DNA from: Eumeta japonica
Lineage: Eukaryota; Arthropoda; Insecta; Lepidoptera; Psychidae
Reading direction: 5' to 3'
DNA length: 64,000 nt
NCBI GenBank assembly: GCA_005406025.1
Contig: BGZK01001281.1
Coordinates: 1-64,000, forward strand
Of this stretch, positions 34,991 through 47,058 are shown one piece after another (position 1 is the stretch's first letter; every line of letters begins with the position of its first letter). A program made the translations under genes and the position numbers. The notes under the pieces are model-generated. The model was not told the origin of the DNA and did no database searches. It saw nothing but the letters and a program-made list of their open reading frames with translations.

Positions 34991-35809
34991 AATTTCATTA
35001 TATGTATAGATTTACAAATTCTTACTACACGTACTAGTCAACGACGGGCCTGCTCTCACGAATTGATAAAATGTGGAGTACACCTTATACCCAGGTTTTA
35101 TATTTCTCTTGACATTATCAGGTTTTTAATTATGTATTGTGAAGTTACAAGTTGAAATATTAATTTCCTTAAATTTTTCTCTGAGGGATGCCATTGGTCT
35201 TAAATCATAAACATCACAAATGGATCGCTTCTACAGCACGTAAATTGTGTTAATATCGGCTGCGTGGCTCCATAACAATATTCCATAGGACCTGAGACTA
35301 TGAAAAAAACTGGAATAAACTAGTCTCGCGGTACTTTCATCTGTAAGAATTCTTTTCACTACATATGCTGCAAGACTAAGCCTTTTCATCAATCTCGTAA
35401 TATGAAAATTCCATCTATCAAAATCAGTGGCGAGGGGTGAGAAAAATATAAAGGGAAGCCGAACCTTAAAAAATTGTCAACATTAAACATTATTAATAAA
35501 ATATAACTATTACTACCGAGCTCCGCCCTCTGGTATAACGCGGAGATATTTCATTCGCCACTTTGGCATACTTGAAGTCAACGATAGAATACAAACGGAA
35601 GACTTCGAGCATGCATAAAAGCAGCTTTGAAAAAAGCTAATGAAGTAGTTTCCTTTAGTCGAATTTATAGCAGCGCAGTGGATAAATGAATTAAATGAGA
35701 TAAAAAGCTATTTAAATTCTAGTGGTAATCTACGATTTTTCTTGAGAAAATGAGCTAATACCAAGTCATAAAATTTGGCTTACTTTTGATTTGCAACAGT
35801 AAATGTTTT
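34991..35809. other. Intergenic DNA, probably degraded transposon
   Basis: The stretch 35,040-35,420 is GC-richer and on the minus strand shows LINE-like words such as LLWSHAADINTI, but no frame is long enough to call. 35,420-35,809 is the downstream flank of the hAT relic. Confidence 0.3.
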
Positions 35810-36900
35810 CTATAGATAACAACGCGAGATCTGAAAGCCTTTGTTCTGTCTGGCTATTCCTGAGGTACGTATGAATGCGTTTGAGAGCTGAAAAGATCGT
35901 TCCGCGGCCGCAATTGTTATCGGAAGGGTTAAACAGATATTACTTAAGCTTAAAATTTGAGGAAATGTATCTTTTAAGATATCTTTTGTAAATGCAAAAA
36001 TAACTCGTACATATCTAATCCTTTAAGCGAGGAACGAATATAATACTTTTAACTCATTTTTAATGCATTTATGTCAAAATTCGAGGAAATAATAAATTTA
36101 AATTATTTAGTTTATCCTCAGGAAATGTACGTTCGAATAAATCATATTTCGACTTACTTAGTAAATCTAAAACGACAAATTGCTTAGTGAACTATATCTG
36201 GTTTGAATTTGATTTTTAACATTATCTACAATTTCGATGAAAATACGTTTATACTCGCGTTTTAAGTCTGATTCTGAGCTAAATAGACGTCGGCGTCTTC
36301 GTGGAGGCTCACTTATATCAGTGACACTGTCGTAAACGTCAAACTTATTAATGAAATTACTCTCAAACCAATTTAATAGCGATTGAACTTCGCGAATAAC
36401 GACGTCTATATCACTCTGTTTATTTTGTAACAAAGCGAAAGTAATATCTGTTCTTGCAAATAATTCAGCTAAAGTATGCAAAAAAAAGCAAAATTCCCCA
36501 TCTTCTAATGTCATTAACAAACTTTCTGATATGGCAATTGATTCAGAATCCCAATCCATCGGATTTTCTATAATTATATTAAATGTTTGTATTATGTCGG
36601 ATCTACAGTTACAAATGACATTAATAATACGAGAATGATACTGCCATCGAGTTTCTGCGACACCAGGCAAACGACGATCTGACGTTAATTTTAAAAGACC
36701 CGAACGTTTAGTAGATTTATTAAAAATTTATTATGCAATTGATGTGGCCGAAAAATTGTTTTAACTCTGGAATATTTTCTAAAGATCGAGATAACACTAA
36801 GTAGCATAGCGGAATAAAGACAGCCATTGGACATTGTAATTTAATTTTTGTTTGTACGCCGCCCTATACTATACTTAATTCGACACGGGAATGATGCTAT
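35810..36900 (-). pseudogene. hAT-type (ZMYM1-like) transposase relic
   Basis: On the minus strand: FFGHINCIINF and RSGLLKLTSDRRLPGVAETR (about 36,770-36,650) run into the 167-codon frame 36,670-36,167 with RWQYHSRIINVICNCRSDI. Further down, ALKRIHTYLRNSQTEQRLSD (35,893-35,830) is the hAT dimerisation motif (A.KRIK.YLR.S....RLS.LAL.S). This order fits the DUF4371/ZMYM1-like hAT family. The middle frame is open but both flanks are broken by stops; the N-terminal zinc finger and DDE start are not visible. Confidence 0.7.
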
Positions 36901-37996
36901 ATGCAAAACCGTTTTTATTCGGGTATAATCGGAAATCTCCGCTGATCGAAACGCATTATTATTTACATAATGATGTATATCACAACAATCCGCAACCGAA
37001 TATAACACTTAAGAGTTCACGTTAAAGGTGAAATTATGTTACACGAATTACAATTGGGTCATTTCGTTGTGGAAGTAAAACTCGCGATCAACCGAGTTAT
37101 GAAGCTCCCTTTCCTCGCTCGCCCGCGGCTTGCGACCGGCGGCAGGCTCGGGGCTGTGGCAACACCATAATGCTATAATACAACTGAATATGGAAGACTC
37201 AACATTTCACATTGATTACGACGATTGCAAACATTCTGAATTTGGTCGTCTAAATAACTCGGTTGCTTTCGAGTTATTTGAAGTGTTTTTTATATAGGGC
37301 TTACGTTACTAACGTAAGAAGGCTAGATATTATTCACAGTAATTATTGAAAATTAAAAATAATTTTAAATGTCTGTATACTAAAAAGCAATGATTTATTT
37401 ATTTATGAATTATGCATATTAAATATTTTATGAAAGGGAAGCCGATAAGAATCGAGTTCTTAGAAGCCGTCGCTACTAATCAAAATAGCATCTAAAGTGA
37501 GACCAAAGAATAAGGTCAATATCCAATGTCTTGTTGTTGACGATTAGGTACGTTTGGTCAATCCTCTATCTACAAATTTTACATTTTCTTTTACAATGTT
37601 TCTGTATTTTCATTTTTTCATGCAACTTGCTCTTAGCAATAATTCAGTGTTTTGTCAATTACAACGATAAATGTTAATTATAAAAAACAGTTTTTTAACA
37701 TATTTGTACTTTGGTTTCCCCTCTAGAAAATATAAAAAAATGTCCCAAGGAAAGCAGATTGAACCCTCAATTTGATTTTGTTGTCCTGTAAAGACACACG
37801 TAGCACAGGCCCAGGCCTCTGGTCAAACGAGGGTTTCAAAAAGCAACCTTTTTGTCAATTTGCTCCTAAAAATACATTATATATTAATTTTTGTATTATT
37901 TGGCTTTCTAAAAGGGTCCGAAAGTTTGTGTATTGTAGGCAAATGCCAAAGCTCCTAAGACTATCCTGTATTTAGTATGGTAGTCAAGGAAATATA
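36901..37996. other. Intergenic DNA with a GC-rich patch
   Basis: The patch 37,085-37,170 (CTCGCTCGCCCGCGGCTTGC) resembles the CpG-rich core of the pogo-like MITE at 43,469-43,801 in texture. Otherwise AT-rich with no gene. Confidence 0.35.
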
Positions 37997-38530
37997 TAAG
38001 GTCGAGGAAAAAGTTATTTTTTATTTTATATATAAATTCAAGTTATTTTTCATCATACTTTATTTACATTTAATTATAATATAAGTTTGACCTTTTCTTC
38101 TAAAACTTGTTGCTATTTTGTAAATACTTGTAATAATCATTGTTGTAGACGTATAATTCCATTACTGTAGAAATTTTGAGACTTCTGATCAAAAAATTGC
38201 GACAAGTAGTTTTGGCAGTTCTCTCTTGATGTTAACCTAACACTACATAAAGAATTCTGAAGAGACCGAAATAGATGAAAATCTAGGGTTTAAGATGAGG
38301 GTTATATAGTGAATGCATTAATTAACACTTTCCAACCAAACTTCCTATATTTGCGAAGTGGCTAAATATGTGTGTGGTCTGATGATATGATGGTCAAAAA
38401 CCACACATTTTCTATTGACCAATTCCGACCATTTCTTCTCTACTTCTTGCTCGAGCCTCATCAGCTGTTAGCAGTAGAGATCCGAATTGATGGTTTAACT
38501 CGGCGATAAAAACTCGTAATGATAAATATA
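37997..38530 (-). mobile_element. Mariner element, C-terminal part, decayed
   Basis: Begins with TAAGGTCGAGGAAAAAGTT after a TA, matching the terminal repeat at 33,624. On the minus strand, frames give RLEQEVEKKWSELVNRK, VVFDHHIIRPHTYLAT and KRELPKLLVAIF, the end of a mariner transposase (…VVF(H)HDNARPHT… at the second catalytic D, here FDHHIIRPHT). The catalytic aspartate context is mutated. Confidence 0.65.
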
Positions 38531-39415
38531 AATTCTCAATTAATATTGACCGGATCTCAAGTTCTGTAGAAACTACTACCCGGATTATCGAAAACTACTA
38601 ATCAGATTTTCATACAGATGAACTTTGCCTGAAGCGATAAATACACTTTATTTCATTACAATTGGATGATGGAAAAACAGTTATTGTCATTGATAAGTTA
38701 CCGATATATATGTGCAGTAGCGAATTTCTTGAATTCGAATTCAGCTGGATCCGACTCCAAAACTAATTAACTGTTTCGAGAAATGTTTAAAAAATACTTA
38801 AACAGGATTTTGAAGGCGGTTTTTATTGTAATGAGCTGTCTACCATTCACAGATATCTCTGAACAAATCTTGGGAATTTTAAATTACATGAACATTTCCA
38901 CGTTTGAATGGGTGATAAAAATTGAAGTGTAGACACGACAAAGAAATGCAACGATGTAAAGATATTTTGATTATTGATGACAACAGTGCTCAAGAGAGGT
39001 TTTAAGTTCAACATCGGTTTGGTATCGGAATCGCGAGTAAGATCGAGATGGAGTGCGAGATTATTTCATAATAAAAAATAGCGGAAATATGTGCGTTTTG
39101 TTCTAAGAATATGGACACTTCTGTCATGGAATCGAAAACAAGACCGAGATTGAGATCGTGGGTGGTAATTGGCCGATATAAAAGATAAAAAAATTTGTTG
39201 TGCGTCCATACGGTTGGAGTCGCGGGGAATTACATATATTTTGAACAGAATCGAAATCAAATATCGGGACCAAAATCGCAATGAAAAACGAATGCAGAAC
39301 TTAAATCAAAAAAAGAAATAACATTGGGTTCATAGTTGACAGCTTGTTCGGTCAATATAAAAAATGAAATAATTTATTGGATATCCACGCGGGCCGAGCC
39401 GCAGGCAAAAGTTAG
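38531..39415. mobile_element. Helitron-like element with 3' hairpin end
   Basis: The right end reads GCGGGCCGAGCCGCAGGC then AAAAGTTAG (39,388-39,412): a GCGG/CCGC hairpin just before a CTAG-like end (here TTAG), the Helitron 3' signature. Upstream, 39,000-39,300, is the degenerate GAATCG/GATCG repeat also present in the Helitron at 24,157. The left end is not located. Plus-strand traces of a Tc1/mariner N-terminal domain (STIHRYL near 38,850) suggest more than one element in this interval. Confidence 0.55.
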
Positions 39416-39980
39416 TAATGAAAGAAAAGAGTAATTAATATTTGTTCTGTTCATCATTTACAACTTAATTTTACAAAAAATGATGAAAACTATTGTCATC
39501 CTATATAATGTAGGTACAAATAAAAAACATTTTTTTTTTAAGAGAAATTCGTTATATTATAATCAACTAATATTGCAATATTTATTAAAACAATATTAAT
39601 CTAGAAATCAATGAACTAATACAATCAATGTAAAAATTCAAAATTGCCAAAAATACACTGAAATCTAAATAAAAGGTTTAAATACTAGATACTTTTCACT
39701 GTTCTAGTATATCCTATAGGTAAAAATGTATATATTTATGTATAATACAATTGGTGGTGTTATACAACACTACATGGAGAGTTGTCACTAGTAGAAACAT
39801 ATTCTTCCACAAAAAAATAATAAGCAATAATACTAAATTATAGGTAAACTTCCTTTTGTTGTATCCTTTGCAATATTTGATCAATATTAAATCAAAATCT
39901 TTTATCAATCCAATGATTGATGAAAGATTTTGTATCATGTAACGGAATCTCATCAGTAGGTGGAGGCAGATGTTAGGTCT

Positions 39981-40214
39981 TTAGGAAAATTCAACAAAAA
40001 GCCAATACAGAAATGGGCGGTGCATGTAGTCTATCAGCATCTGTGCAGCCAAACACCAACGTTTCATTTCGAAGAGGCAAAGGATCTTACAATCACCATC
40101 AACAAGTGCCTCCAATTTTAACAGGAATGGAAAGTTTTGCAAAACATTTTTCTGAACAAATTTTATTTTACCCCCTGCAAGGCAAAATCCTTCATAGCAA
40201 CGTATATTAAACAC
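39981..40214 (-). pseudogene. Exon-like coding relic, copy B
   Basis: An open minus-strand frame with CYEGFCLAGGKIKFVQKN and FLLKLEALVDGDCKILC. It aligns with the relic at 15,290-15,500 in copy A but shifts frame in its second half, where NETLVFGCTDADR is found in another frame. See the copy A entry. Confidence 0.45.
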
Positions 40215-41159
40215 AAGTCAACTCAGTAGTTATGACATCTTATAGGAAAATTTGAGTTTTCAACAATGGTTTCTTACCTATTTTATCAGAAATAATATAC
40301 CCATTATATATTTGAATTAAAAAAAAATTTAGATGTGACTTATGATAATTCAATCAAAAGGATTTAAGACATTGAATGTTCAAAATAGATGCTATCTAAT
40401 TTCTTTTGAAGTTATAAATGCAACAGTTTGTTTTAATTATAGTCAAAACAAATTGTACAACTTAAAACAACACTTCAATATGTGCAGAAACTGTCATCAA
40501 ATTGCCAATTTAAATGACCTGGCAAACACCAATATCATTTCTGAGGTAACAATTTTGTACTCTGTTGTGAGGCTGTGAAGTACATCCTTATACCACATCA
40601 ATCAAATGTTATTGCTCAAAGTCACGAATAATCTACTGTTACCTTTTAATATATTATTCATTATTATATTGTTAGCTATGTGCAAAATGTCAGTAAGAAA
40701 GTGTCATTGATATATATTTATAGTTGAACCACTATGTTATGTTTACTTTTTGACAGATTGAAATGATGATTATAGATAATCTAAATTATTGAATCAATAT
40801 TTACGCTTTAGTGTCAGTATATAGGCACGACTATCAATTTTTCTTATTCACATAAAAAATGGTGCAATTTCTATGCTTGTGTTTATTATCTTTAAATACA
40901 TAATGATAATGTTTCATGAAAATTTAAAGATAATGAAATAAAAACTTTACAATTTGTATGTGGTGGCAAATCTATATTCTACCAACACTGATATGATGCT
41001 ACCGCTACTACTTTGCGCACATTTATCCCTCACACTGAGACACCTATGTTAGTTATGGCTCTTTTGTATGCTGAGAATATTTTCTCATTTTTAATATATT
41101 AAGTACACTGCTTTAACTACTCCATGTAACTTTGTGTGTACCTACCTAAAACTTTAACA

Positions 41160-41917
41160 TAGAGTTTCATTATTTATGTTTGCGAATTTTTGACCATTTT
41201 GAAATGCTGAATGGAAATGTTCTGAAAGTACAATCGCGAGAATTCATGATACGCCAACATGACTCCAGACCCCGTTTGCTTGTCACAAGTCCGTGAGTGT
41301 GTTGCGGGAGCTCTAGACATAAGTGTTCCTTCTCTTCCAAATATAACTAAGGAAGTCTCGCAAAAGCGGAACTAAACAAAACAAGCCCTAATACTGAAAA
41401 AGAAATGGAAAAGCCTGTAGTAATCAATGTGCAGGAATTAGATGCTGATGCAATACGCCACATATATAAATGACTTTTATTTAAAAAAGAATTCCCAACA
41501 AAAAAAAATTGACAATTTTACTCCGCGATTGTGGCTTATTTCATGGGTAGAAGTCTTCACTGGTAAAAGTATTAAAATAGGTTTTCATTAAAAAAATGTA
41601 CAAAAGAAAAATGTCAATGGACCACATACACTCAGCCCTAGCCCGGTGTAACTTTTTTAGAGAAGCTAGAGTTTGAGTTTTTATTGAAGAAACATAGTTT
41701 AATGCCAGTCACACTTTATCAAAGTTCTATAATGATGATACCGCTGCGCCCACCACCAAAGTGGCTATAGGAAAAGGAGAAAGTGTAATTGTCATGTAGA
41801 AGTAAAAAAGATTTTGTTGAGGGAGCTTTACTGGCATTTAAATCAAAATAGACTGGACTATCATGAACAAGTGAATGGAGAGGCCTTTGAAGATCGGTCT
41901 CAGTACTTATCGGGTCA
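41160..41917 (+). pseudogene. IS630/Tc1-like (DDE_3) transposase relic, copy B, 5' part
   Basis: Frames give VPSLPNITKEVSQK, then NKTSPNTEKEMEKPVVINVQ and ELDADAIRHIYK, then LRELYWHLNQNRLDYHEQVN and GEAFED. It is better preserved than copy A and keeps the N-terminal helix-turn-helix-like part that A lost. It is cut at 41,917 by the TIR transposon and resumes at 44,890. Confidence 0.65.
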
Positions 41918-42829
41918 AAATCATCAAGATGGAAAATTAACTTTGTCATCAAATAAATGCCTAAATTATTATTTTTTTAAAACAAATAATAATTTGTAAA
42001 TACTTTCCTGTGTTTACATTACCCATACATAATATATTACTAGCTAAAAGTATAATTTTGTAATACTTTCTTTCTTTGTAATAACTTTGTAATATTTTCT
42101 GTAAAGTGTACCACAAAAAAGTGACATTTTGACCTAGTAGAGGCTCGCTTCGCTCGCCTAATTACTCAAAAGTAAATCATTTTATTATTTGAAGAGATAA
42201 GCACAAAAAATTATTTCGAAAACGCATCCAAGTAGCAATCTTTAAAAACTAACAACGGAAATATTCATAAAATAATATAAATTAACGGTTTTTTTTTACC
42301 TATTTGACTTCAATGTTACGTAATATCAAGTAATTACATGCAATATTGAAGAAAAGAAATTCAAGTTAAAATATTATGTCCGACAATGTGTCATTTGAGT
42401 TAATGCCCTTTTGATTGCCCGAGAAAATTGTGTTTTTGAACGTAGCCTTTAGATATATCTATGGTAATACAGTGTAGGATGTATAAAATACGAAAAAAAT
42501 ACGTTTTATGTTGTTTATAACGAATACTAATCTCAAATATTTTACAATAATTAAGCCAAGCATGACGTCAAAGATGGCTGCCGTCTAAAAAGAGCGCGTT
42601 TATTTGAAAAAGGCAATTCAGGAATGGTCTTTTCGGAAATGTTCCCAGACTTGACCGAGTGTTCTCGAAATAATGATGACGTTCCCGAGACGACTGTTTA
42701 ATTACCAAAGTGATACCTGTTATAAATACTGATTAATTAATTTAATATATGTTGTGCTAATATAGTTTTTAATAAATGCTACAGTAGTATAGAGTCTTGA
42801 GGCGGAAAAAATTAAAAACGTTGGCAAAA

Positions 42830-44272
42830 GCAAATTATAAAAAATAGTTCAGCTTACTTGCGCCAACGAGAAAATGCTAATGCCAAAATAAAATTTTTAG
42901 ATAAGATGACAGAGGAAAAGAGAAAGAATAAAAGGGCTAAGGATAGTGTATTATCAGAAAAAAAAATCTGAAAAGAAAGTTTGAAACATTGCTAAGATGA
43001 CTGAGAAAGAAAAGCGAAAGCAGAGAAAAATTTGTAAAGAAACATCAAAAAAATACAAAGAAACGAAGAAAGCATTATTAAGTATAGTAAATAATTGACA
43101 TGATGATAATTGCTGCAACACCTTCATTCAGTAAGAACAGTGGGAAGAAAAATTGTGCGGAAGGATAGAGCCAAAGCATACCGTAAAATAAAACAACAGG
43201 AGAAAACAATTGCTAAAATTAAATGTAAATATGAAACTTTAATGAAAAGACTAAAGAAAAAAGAGAACAGGAGAAAGCTCAGGTGCAAACAACTCCTAAC
43301 AGCAAAGTTGATACATTGATAAAAAATGTCGAAGTACCTCCTGAAATATACAGGAAACCTTTATTTAATGAAGTATTGTCTATTCAATTAAAGGAATAAG
43401 CCAGTACTTTGAACAAAAAACCCAAACGGAAGAAACTCTTCCAAAAATGTGTTAACGGTAATATGGTACAGTGGAGCATCGATTATCCGAACGTCGCTTA
43501 ACCGAACGACCGCTTATCCGAACGGTAGTTCGGGCGGGTCAACACCTCCTGTCCCGCGCGTGCCCCGCTCGCGCCTCCCGCGCTGCAGTTTTCGCGCACT
43601 TGTCGCGACTCGTTCGCTTGTTATTGTACACGTATGTCACTTCCAAGTAACCCCTTGTCGATATTGTACTAAATTTTGCCGCGTGAAAGTAAACTCTCTA
43701 TTTAAAATGCAATATACATATAGGTAGTTCGATTATCCGAAAATAACGGTTTTCCGAACACCCAAATCCCCCAATTAGGTCGGATAATTGACGCTCCACT
43801 GCAAGGAAATACAAATTGCTTCATATGGCCAAGATTCTTTTTCCAAGAGAGAAAACCAATACATTGATTTTGAAGTTTGATATCAAAATTCGTGCAGTTG
43901 TTTTGAAGCAGCAAGTTGGTCAAAAAATTTAAGATTTCTTCGAAAGAGATGATGTCACTAGAATGTGCCCAGTCAAGAGAGATTTCGTGAAGAAAAACGG
44001 TATCAAGAAACAAAAACGCCTCATTTTATTCTCAGTTAAAAAATTGACGTCAAAATTTGTTGCAAATTGGAATAAATTTACTGTATACGATATTATTAAG
44101 AACAAAACCATTTTGGGTGCTAATTCCAAAATTAAGAGATATAGAATCTTGTTTATGTGTCAAACACGAAAATTTCAAATATAAATTGGACAATTTAAAA
44201 AACTTACAACAGATTAGTCATGGGAGTGTAGAAAAAAATATTGAGGATTATAGTTGCGACGTAGTCTTATGA
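42830..44272 (+). pseudogene. Lysine-rich multi-copy protein relic carried by the transposon
   Basis: Consecutive plus-strand frames: QREKMLMPK-like and KMTEEKRKNKRAKDSVLSE (42,900-42,960), KMTEKEKRKQRKICKETSKK (42,990-43,060), RAKAYRKIKQQEKTIAKIK (43,170-43,230), PPEIYRKPLFNEVLS (43,340-43,385). After the nested MITE: DDVTRMCPVKRDFVKKNGIK then KQKRLILFSVKKL (43,950-44,040), and CLCVKHENFKYKLDNLKNL in another frame (44,150-44,210). The last segments resemble the pattern D.VS.M.PGKKD.V...G.K.QKRLLL and C.C..H.N..L in uncharacterised multi-copy insect and cnidarian proteins, whose C-terminal part carries DGIGG (compare 13,700). Many stops; dead. Confidence 0.5.
43469..43801. mobile_element. Pogo/Tigger-like MITE nested in the transposon
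   Basis: Left end CAGTGGAGCATCGATTATCC, right end GGATAATTGACGCTCCACTG: inverted repeats of about 25 bases, with a TA to the left and CA to the right (mutated TA). 333 bases, with a CpG-rich core at 43,530-43,620. No transposase. It splits the host transposon's coding remnant, so it is the younger of the two. Confidence 0.85.
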
Positions 44273-44889
44273 CTGCACGAACGATGTAAGTTACATAAAC
44301 CTTATGCCAAATAAATGACATCCAAAACTTTCGTTTATGATTTTATAAATCTAAATTGTGTCTATATCGTCATTTAGAGAACACACATGTCATTACGTGA
44401 ACATCGCATCATTTCCAGGAACATCACTAGAACACATAACACATTACTATTTTAGATATTTAAAAAAAGGCCCTGATATTATTAAAATAAAGCAAACTTC
44501 TTATACCTATAGCTTATTTATTTATATGTAAGTCAACGATATTGGCATATTTAGATAATTTAATACAAAAATAGTCATTTGTAGTGATATTTTGATTCTA
44601 AATGTTTTTATTTGCAATTTCTTTAATTTTTAATTGCTTATTATTATTTATACACTTCCGCTATTGAACAGGATAAAAGAAAAACTTCACAAAAAGCGTT
44701 CCCAGAATGATTGTTTTCAGCGATAGTTCACTTTAAAAATAAAATTACAAGAGTAGTAATTCTATGCTTTGCCAATGTAAATATTACTTAAACACAAGTT
44801 TAGTGATCATTTATGCTAATCATTAAAGTAATTGTTGTTAGGTATATTCATTATAAAACAGCATTTGGAATTTGCCATCTTGGTGATTT

Positions 44890-45420
44890 AGATGCTATCA
44901 CTAATGCTAGAAGAACCAGCTATCATCATAAATAATGCATCTTATCCCACTCGCCATTTAAACAAAATGCCAATGCAAACCAATAAAAATCAGACATCAT
45001 TAAATGGCTTCGCAATAATGGTGTAAAGATAGATATATTTATGTTGAAATGTGAGCTGGTAAATATTTTAAAAGCAAATAAAAAACCTAGATACGTGGCG
45101 GACGAAATAGAACCAGAATATAGGTGTAAAGTTCTCAGAACTTCATTATACTACAGTGGTATGGTGGAATTTTGTATCCATATTATTTCTGTGACTTTTC
45201 CCATATCAGTTCGATAGCATTATATTAACAGCGATATAATGGTAACGAACCAATATGGGCACAAGTCAAAGGCAATGCTGACAGAAATAAAACGAATCCA
45301 TTACTTACAGGCAATGAGGTGTTTAAATTACTATTTCATACCTGCAATCAAATAAAGAATGAAAATTGGAAACAAGTATGGTGGAAAAGACTATTCAATT
45401 AATATAATGGGATCAAAAAA
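44890..45420 (+). pseudogene. IS630/Tc1-like (DDE_3) transposase relic, copy B, 3' part
   Basis: Resumes the relic cut at 41,917: EEPAIIINNASYPTRHL with D replaced in the catalytic (M)DNASYH motif, LKCELVNILKANKKPRYVAD, and PIWAQVKGNADRN, then ENWKQVWWKRLFN. Matches 16,920-17,400 in copy A. Confidence 0.65.
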
Positions 45421-46098
45421 GATGTGGCTTTCAACAACATAAGAAAGCAAGAACCTATCATAACAAATTTACATAAAGACTTGTCATCAAACGAAAACAG
45501 TTCCATGTCGGAACACAACAAACATTAGTTCTGTATCTTTGTAAACGTCTGTACCTCTGCTATTAAACTATATGCAATAATTAAATATGAATGAAACATA
45601 TAACTCAAACAAGAGTTTGTATAATCAATAATTTAACTTAACTTATTTATCACATGTCTAACATTTACGCAACCATCATGACTATTTATGATTAATTTAG
45701 GTATTAAACCAATATAATTTACATGACTAATATTAAAAAATAGACTGCAGTACATAAGCGTTTATATTTGCTTTTAAAATATTTCTCATCAAATAAATCT
45801 GTATATGATTTGCAAAAGCTTTCTTTAAATTAAAATTTATTTAAATATATAAAGTAAAATCAACGTAACAGGTTTCATAATTAAATAATTATTGCTAAGA
45901 ATTTCAGTAAGTTACATTCTATAACTTATCTGAATTGTCAAAAAGTAAAGAACTTAATGGATCAGCTAATAATAATAATATTCTTTAATCTTTTTTTTCT
46001 GTTTTTTCATCCAATTAAAGTTTTGTTGTGTTTAAAAAAGTAGGCAATATCTGTGCATATCACTTTAGGGGAAAAACAATTGTCAAAAAATGTATATA

Positions 46099-46569
46099 TA
46101 GTGAAATCTTGTTAACTCAAATTTCAAGAAAAACCACATATTTCCAGTTAATGAGTTCTCCACAAGAATTTCGAGATAATAAAGTATTTTATTTGTTTGC
46201 CTAAAAATAAACAAACAAAGTAGACAGAAGTGTTACAAAGTTTGTTCACAATTACAAGTATACAAAGACAATTCTACAAAAGCACCAAACATTCTTTTTG
46301 GATTTTATTACTATGCTTTTAGGTAATTCAAAGTCAGGCATCATTGTATTAAATAAATTTCAACTTATAGTGTTTGCTTTTAGAAATTCGATTTTTTGTG
46401 TGTAAATATATAACTGTCTTTGCCTCATAAGAAAATAACATTTTGAGTTTCTAATTCTAAATAATTCAAGGTGCTAGATAATTAGGGATTAAGTGGCAGG
46501 AAATGACAATATTTTTCGTCTTAGTGAGGATTACCACATAAACAGTTTTGAGCTATTGAGATTCCACTA
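46099..46569. mobile_element. Old Tigger-like MITE, copy B
   Basis: Left end AGTGAAATCTTGTTAACTCA, right end TGAGCTATTGAGATTCCACT, flanked by TA. Orthologous to 17,996-18,490 in copy A; present before the duplication. Confidence 0.75.
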
Positions 46570-46788
46570 TAGCACAAAGCAATTTTATTAAAATGCAACA
46601 TAGATATTTAATGATTTTTCACATGTGTAAGAAATTATACAATATTCAATATGTATCATAACCAACTTTGTTTATTTTTACATTTGAAAAAAAGAATCAT
46701 TATGTGATAATGACCTGGTGTTTACAATCTCCTTGTAGTCTCATTTTGAAAGACAGAATATAACATACATTTTTTTTTTTAATTATTA

Positions 46789-47017
46789 TCTATACATGTA
46801 TAAGCGAAATACCACTAACTAATCTCATTCCATCTAGTCCTAAAACTTCATTTGGCATGTTTCACTTTGGCTAGTTACATTTCATTTGCTTAATGTATTT
46901 AGCATAATTATTGTTTTCGAGATGTACACACTGATTAAGAATGAACTTTACGCAAACCATGTCCAAGAAAATTCATCGCTTTGTGTCTATGCGGGCGGAG
47001 CCGCAGGCAAAAGCTAG
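46789..47017 (+). mobile_element. Short non-autonomous Helitron, copy B only
   Basis: Starts TCTATACATGTATAAGCG, ends TGCGGGCGGAGCCGCAGGC then AAAAGCTAG. It is inserted between A and T with no target duplication. The TGCGG/CCGCA hairpin 12 bases before the CTAG end and the 5' TC are the standard Helitron marks. Copy A reads AATTATTATCATGTAT straight across this site (about 18,712-18,727). 229 bases, no coding capacity. Confidence 0.8.
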
Positions 47018-47058
47018 TCTAATCATGTATATATGTGATAGAAATTAAAACATATCTA

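Larger units (their letters stand above)
41918..44889 (+). mobile_element. 3-kb DNA transposon of unrecognised family, in copy B
   Basis: The insertion is defined by its absence from copy A. Ends are inverted repeats: AATCATCAAGATGGAAAA at the left (41,919-41,936) and its near-complement TTTGCCATCTTGGTGATT at the right (44,871-44,888). Inside, on the plus strand, are pieces of a lysine-rich protein (about 42,830-44,272). The flanks (CTTATCGGG / GCTATCACT) suggest a target-site duplication of about 8-9 bases, too decayed to fix. The left part includes GCTCGCTTCGCTCGCC. The superfamily cannot be told from TIR alone. A pogo-like MITE is nested within it. Confidence 0.65.
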
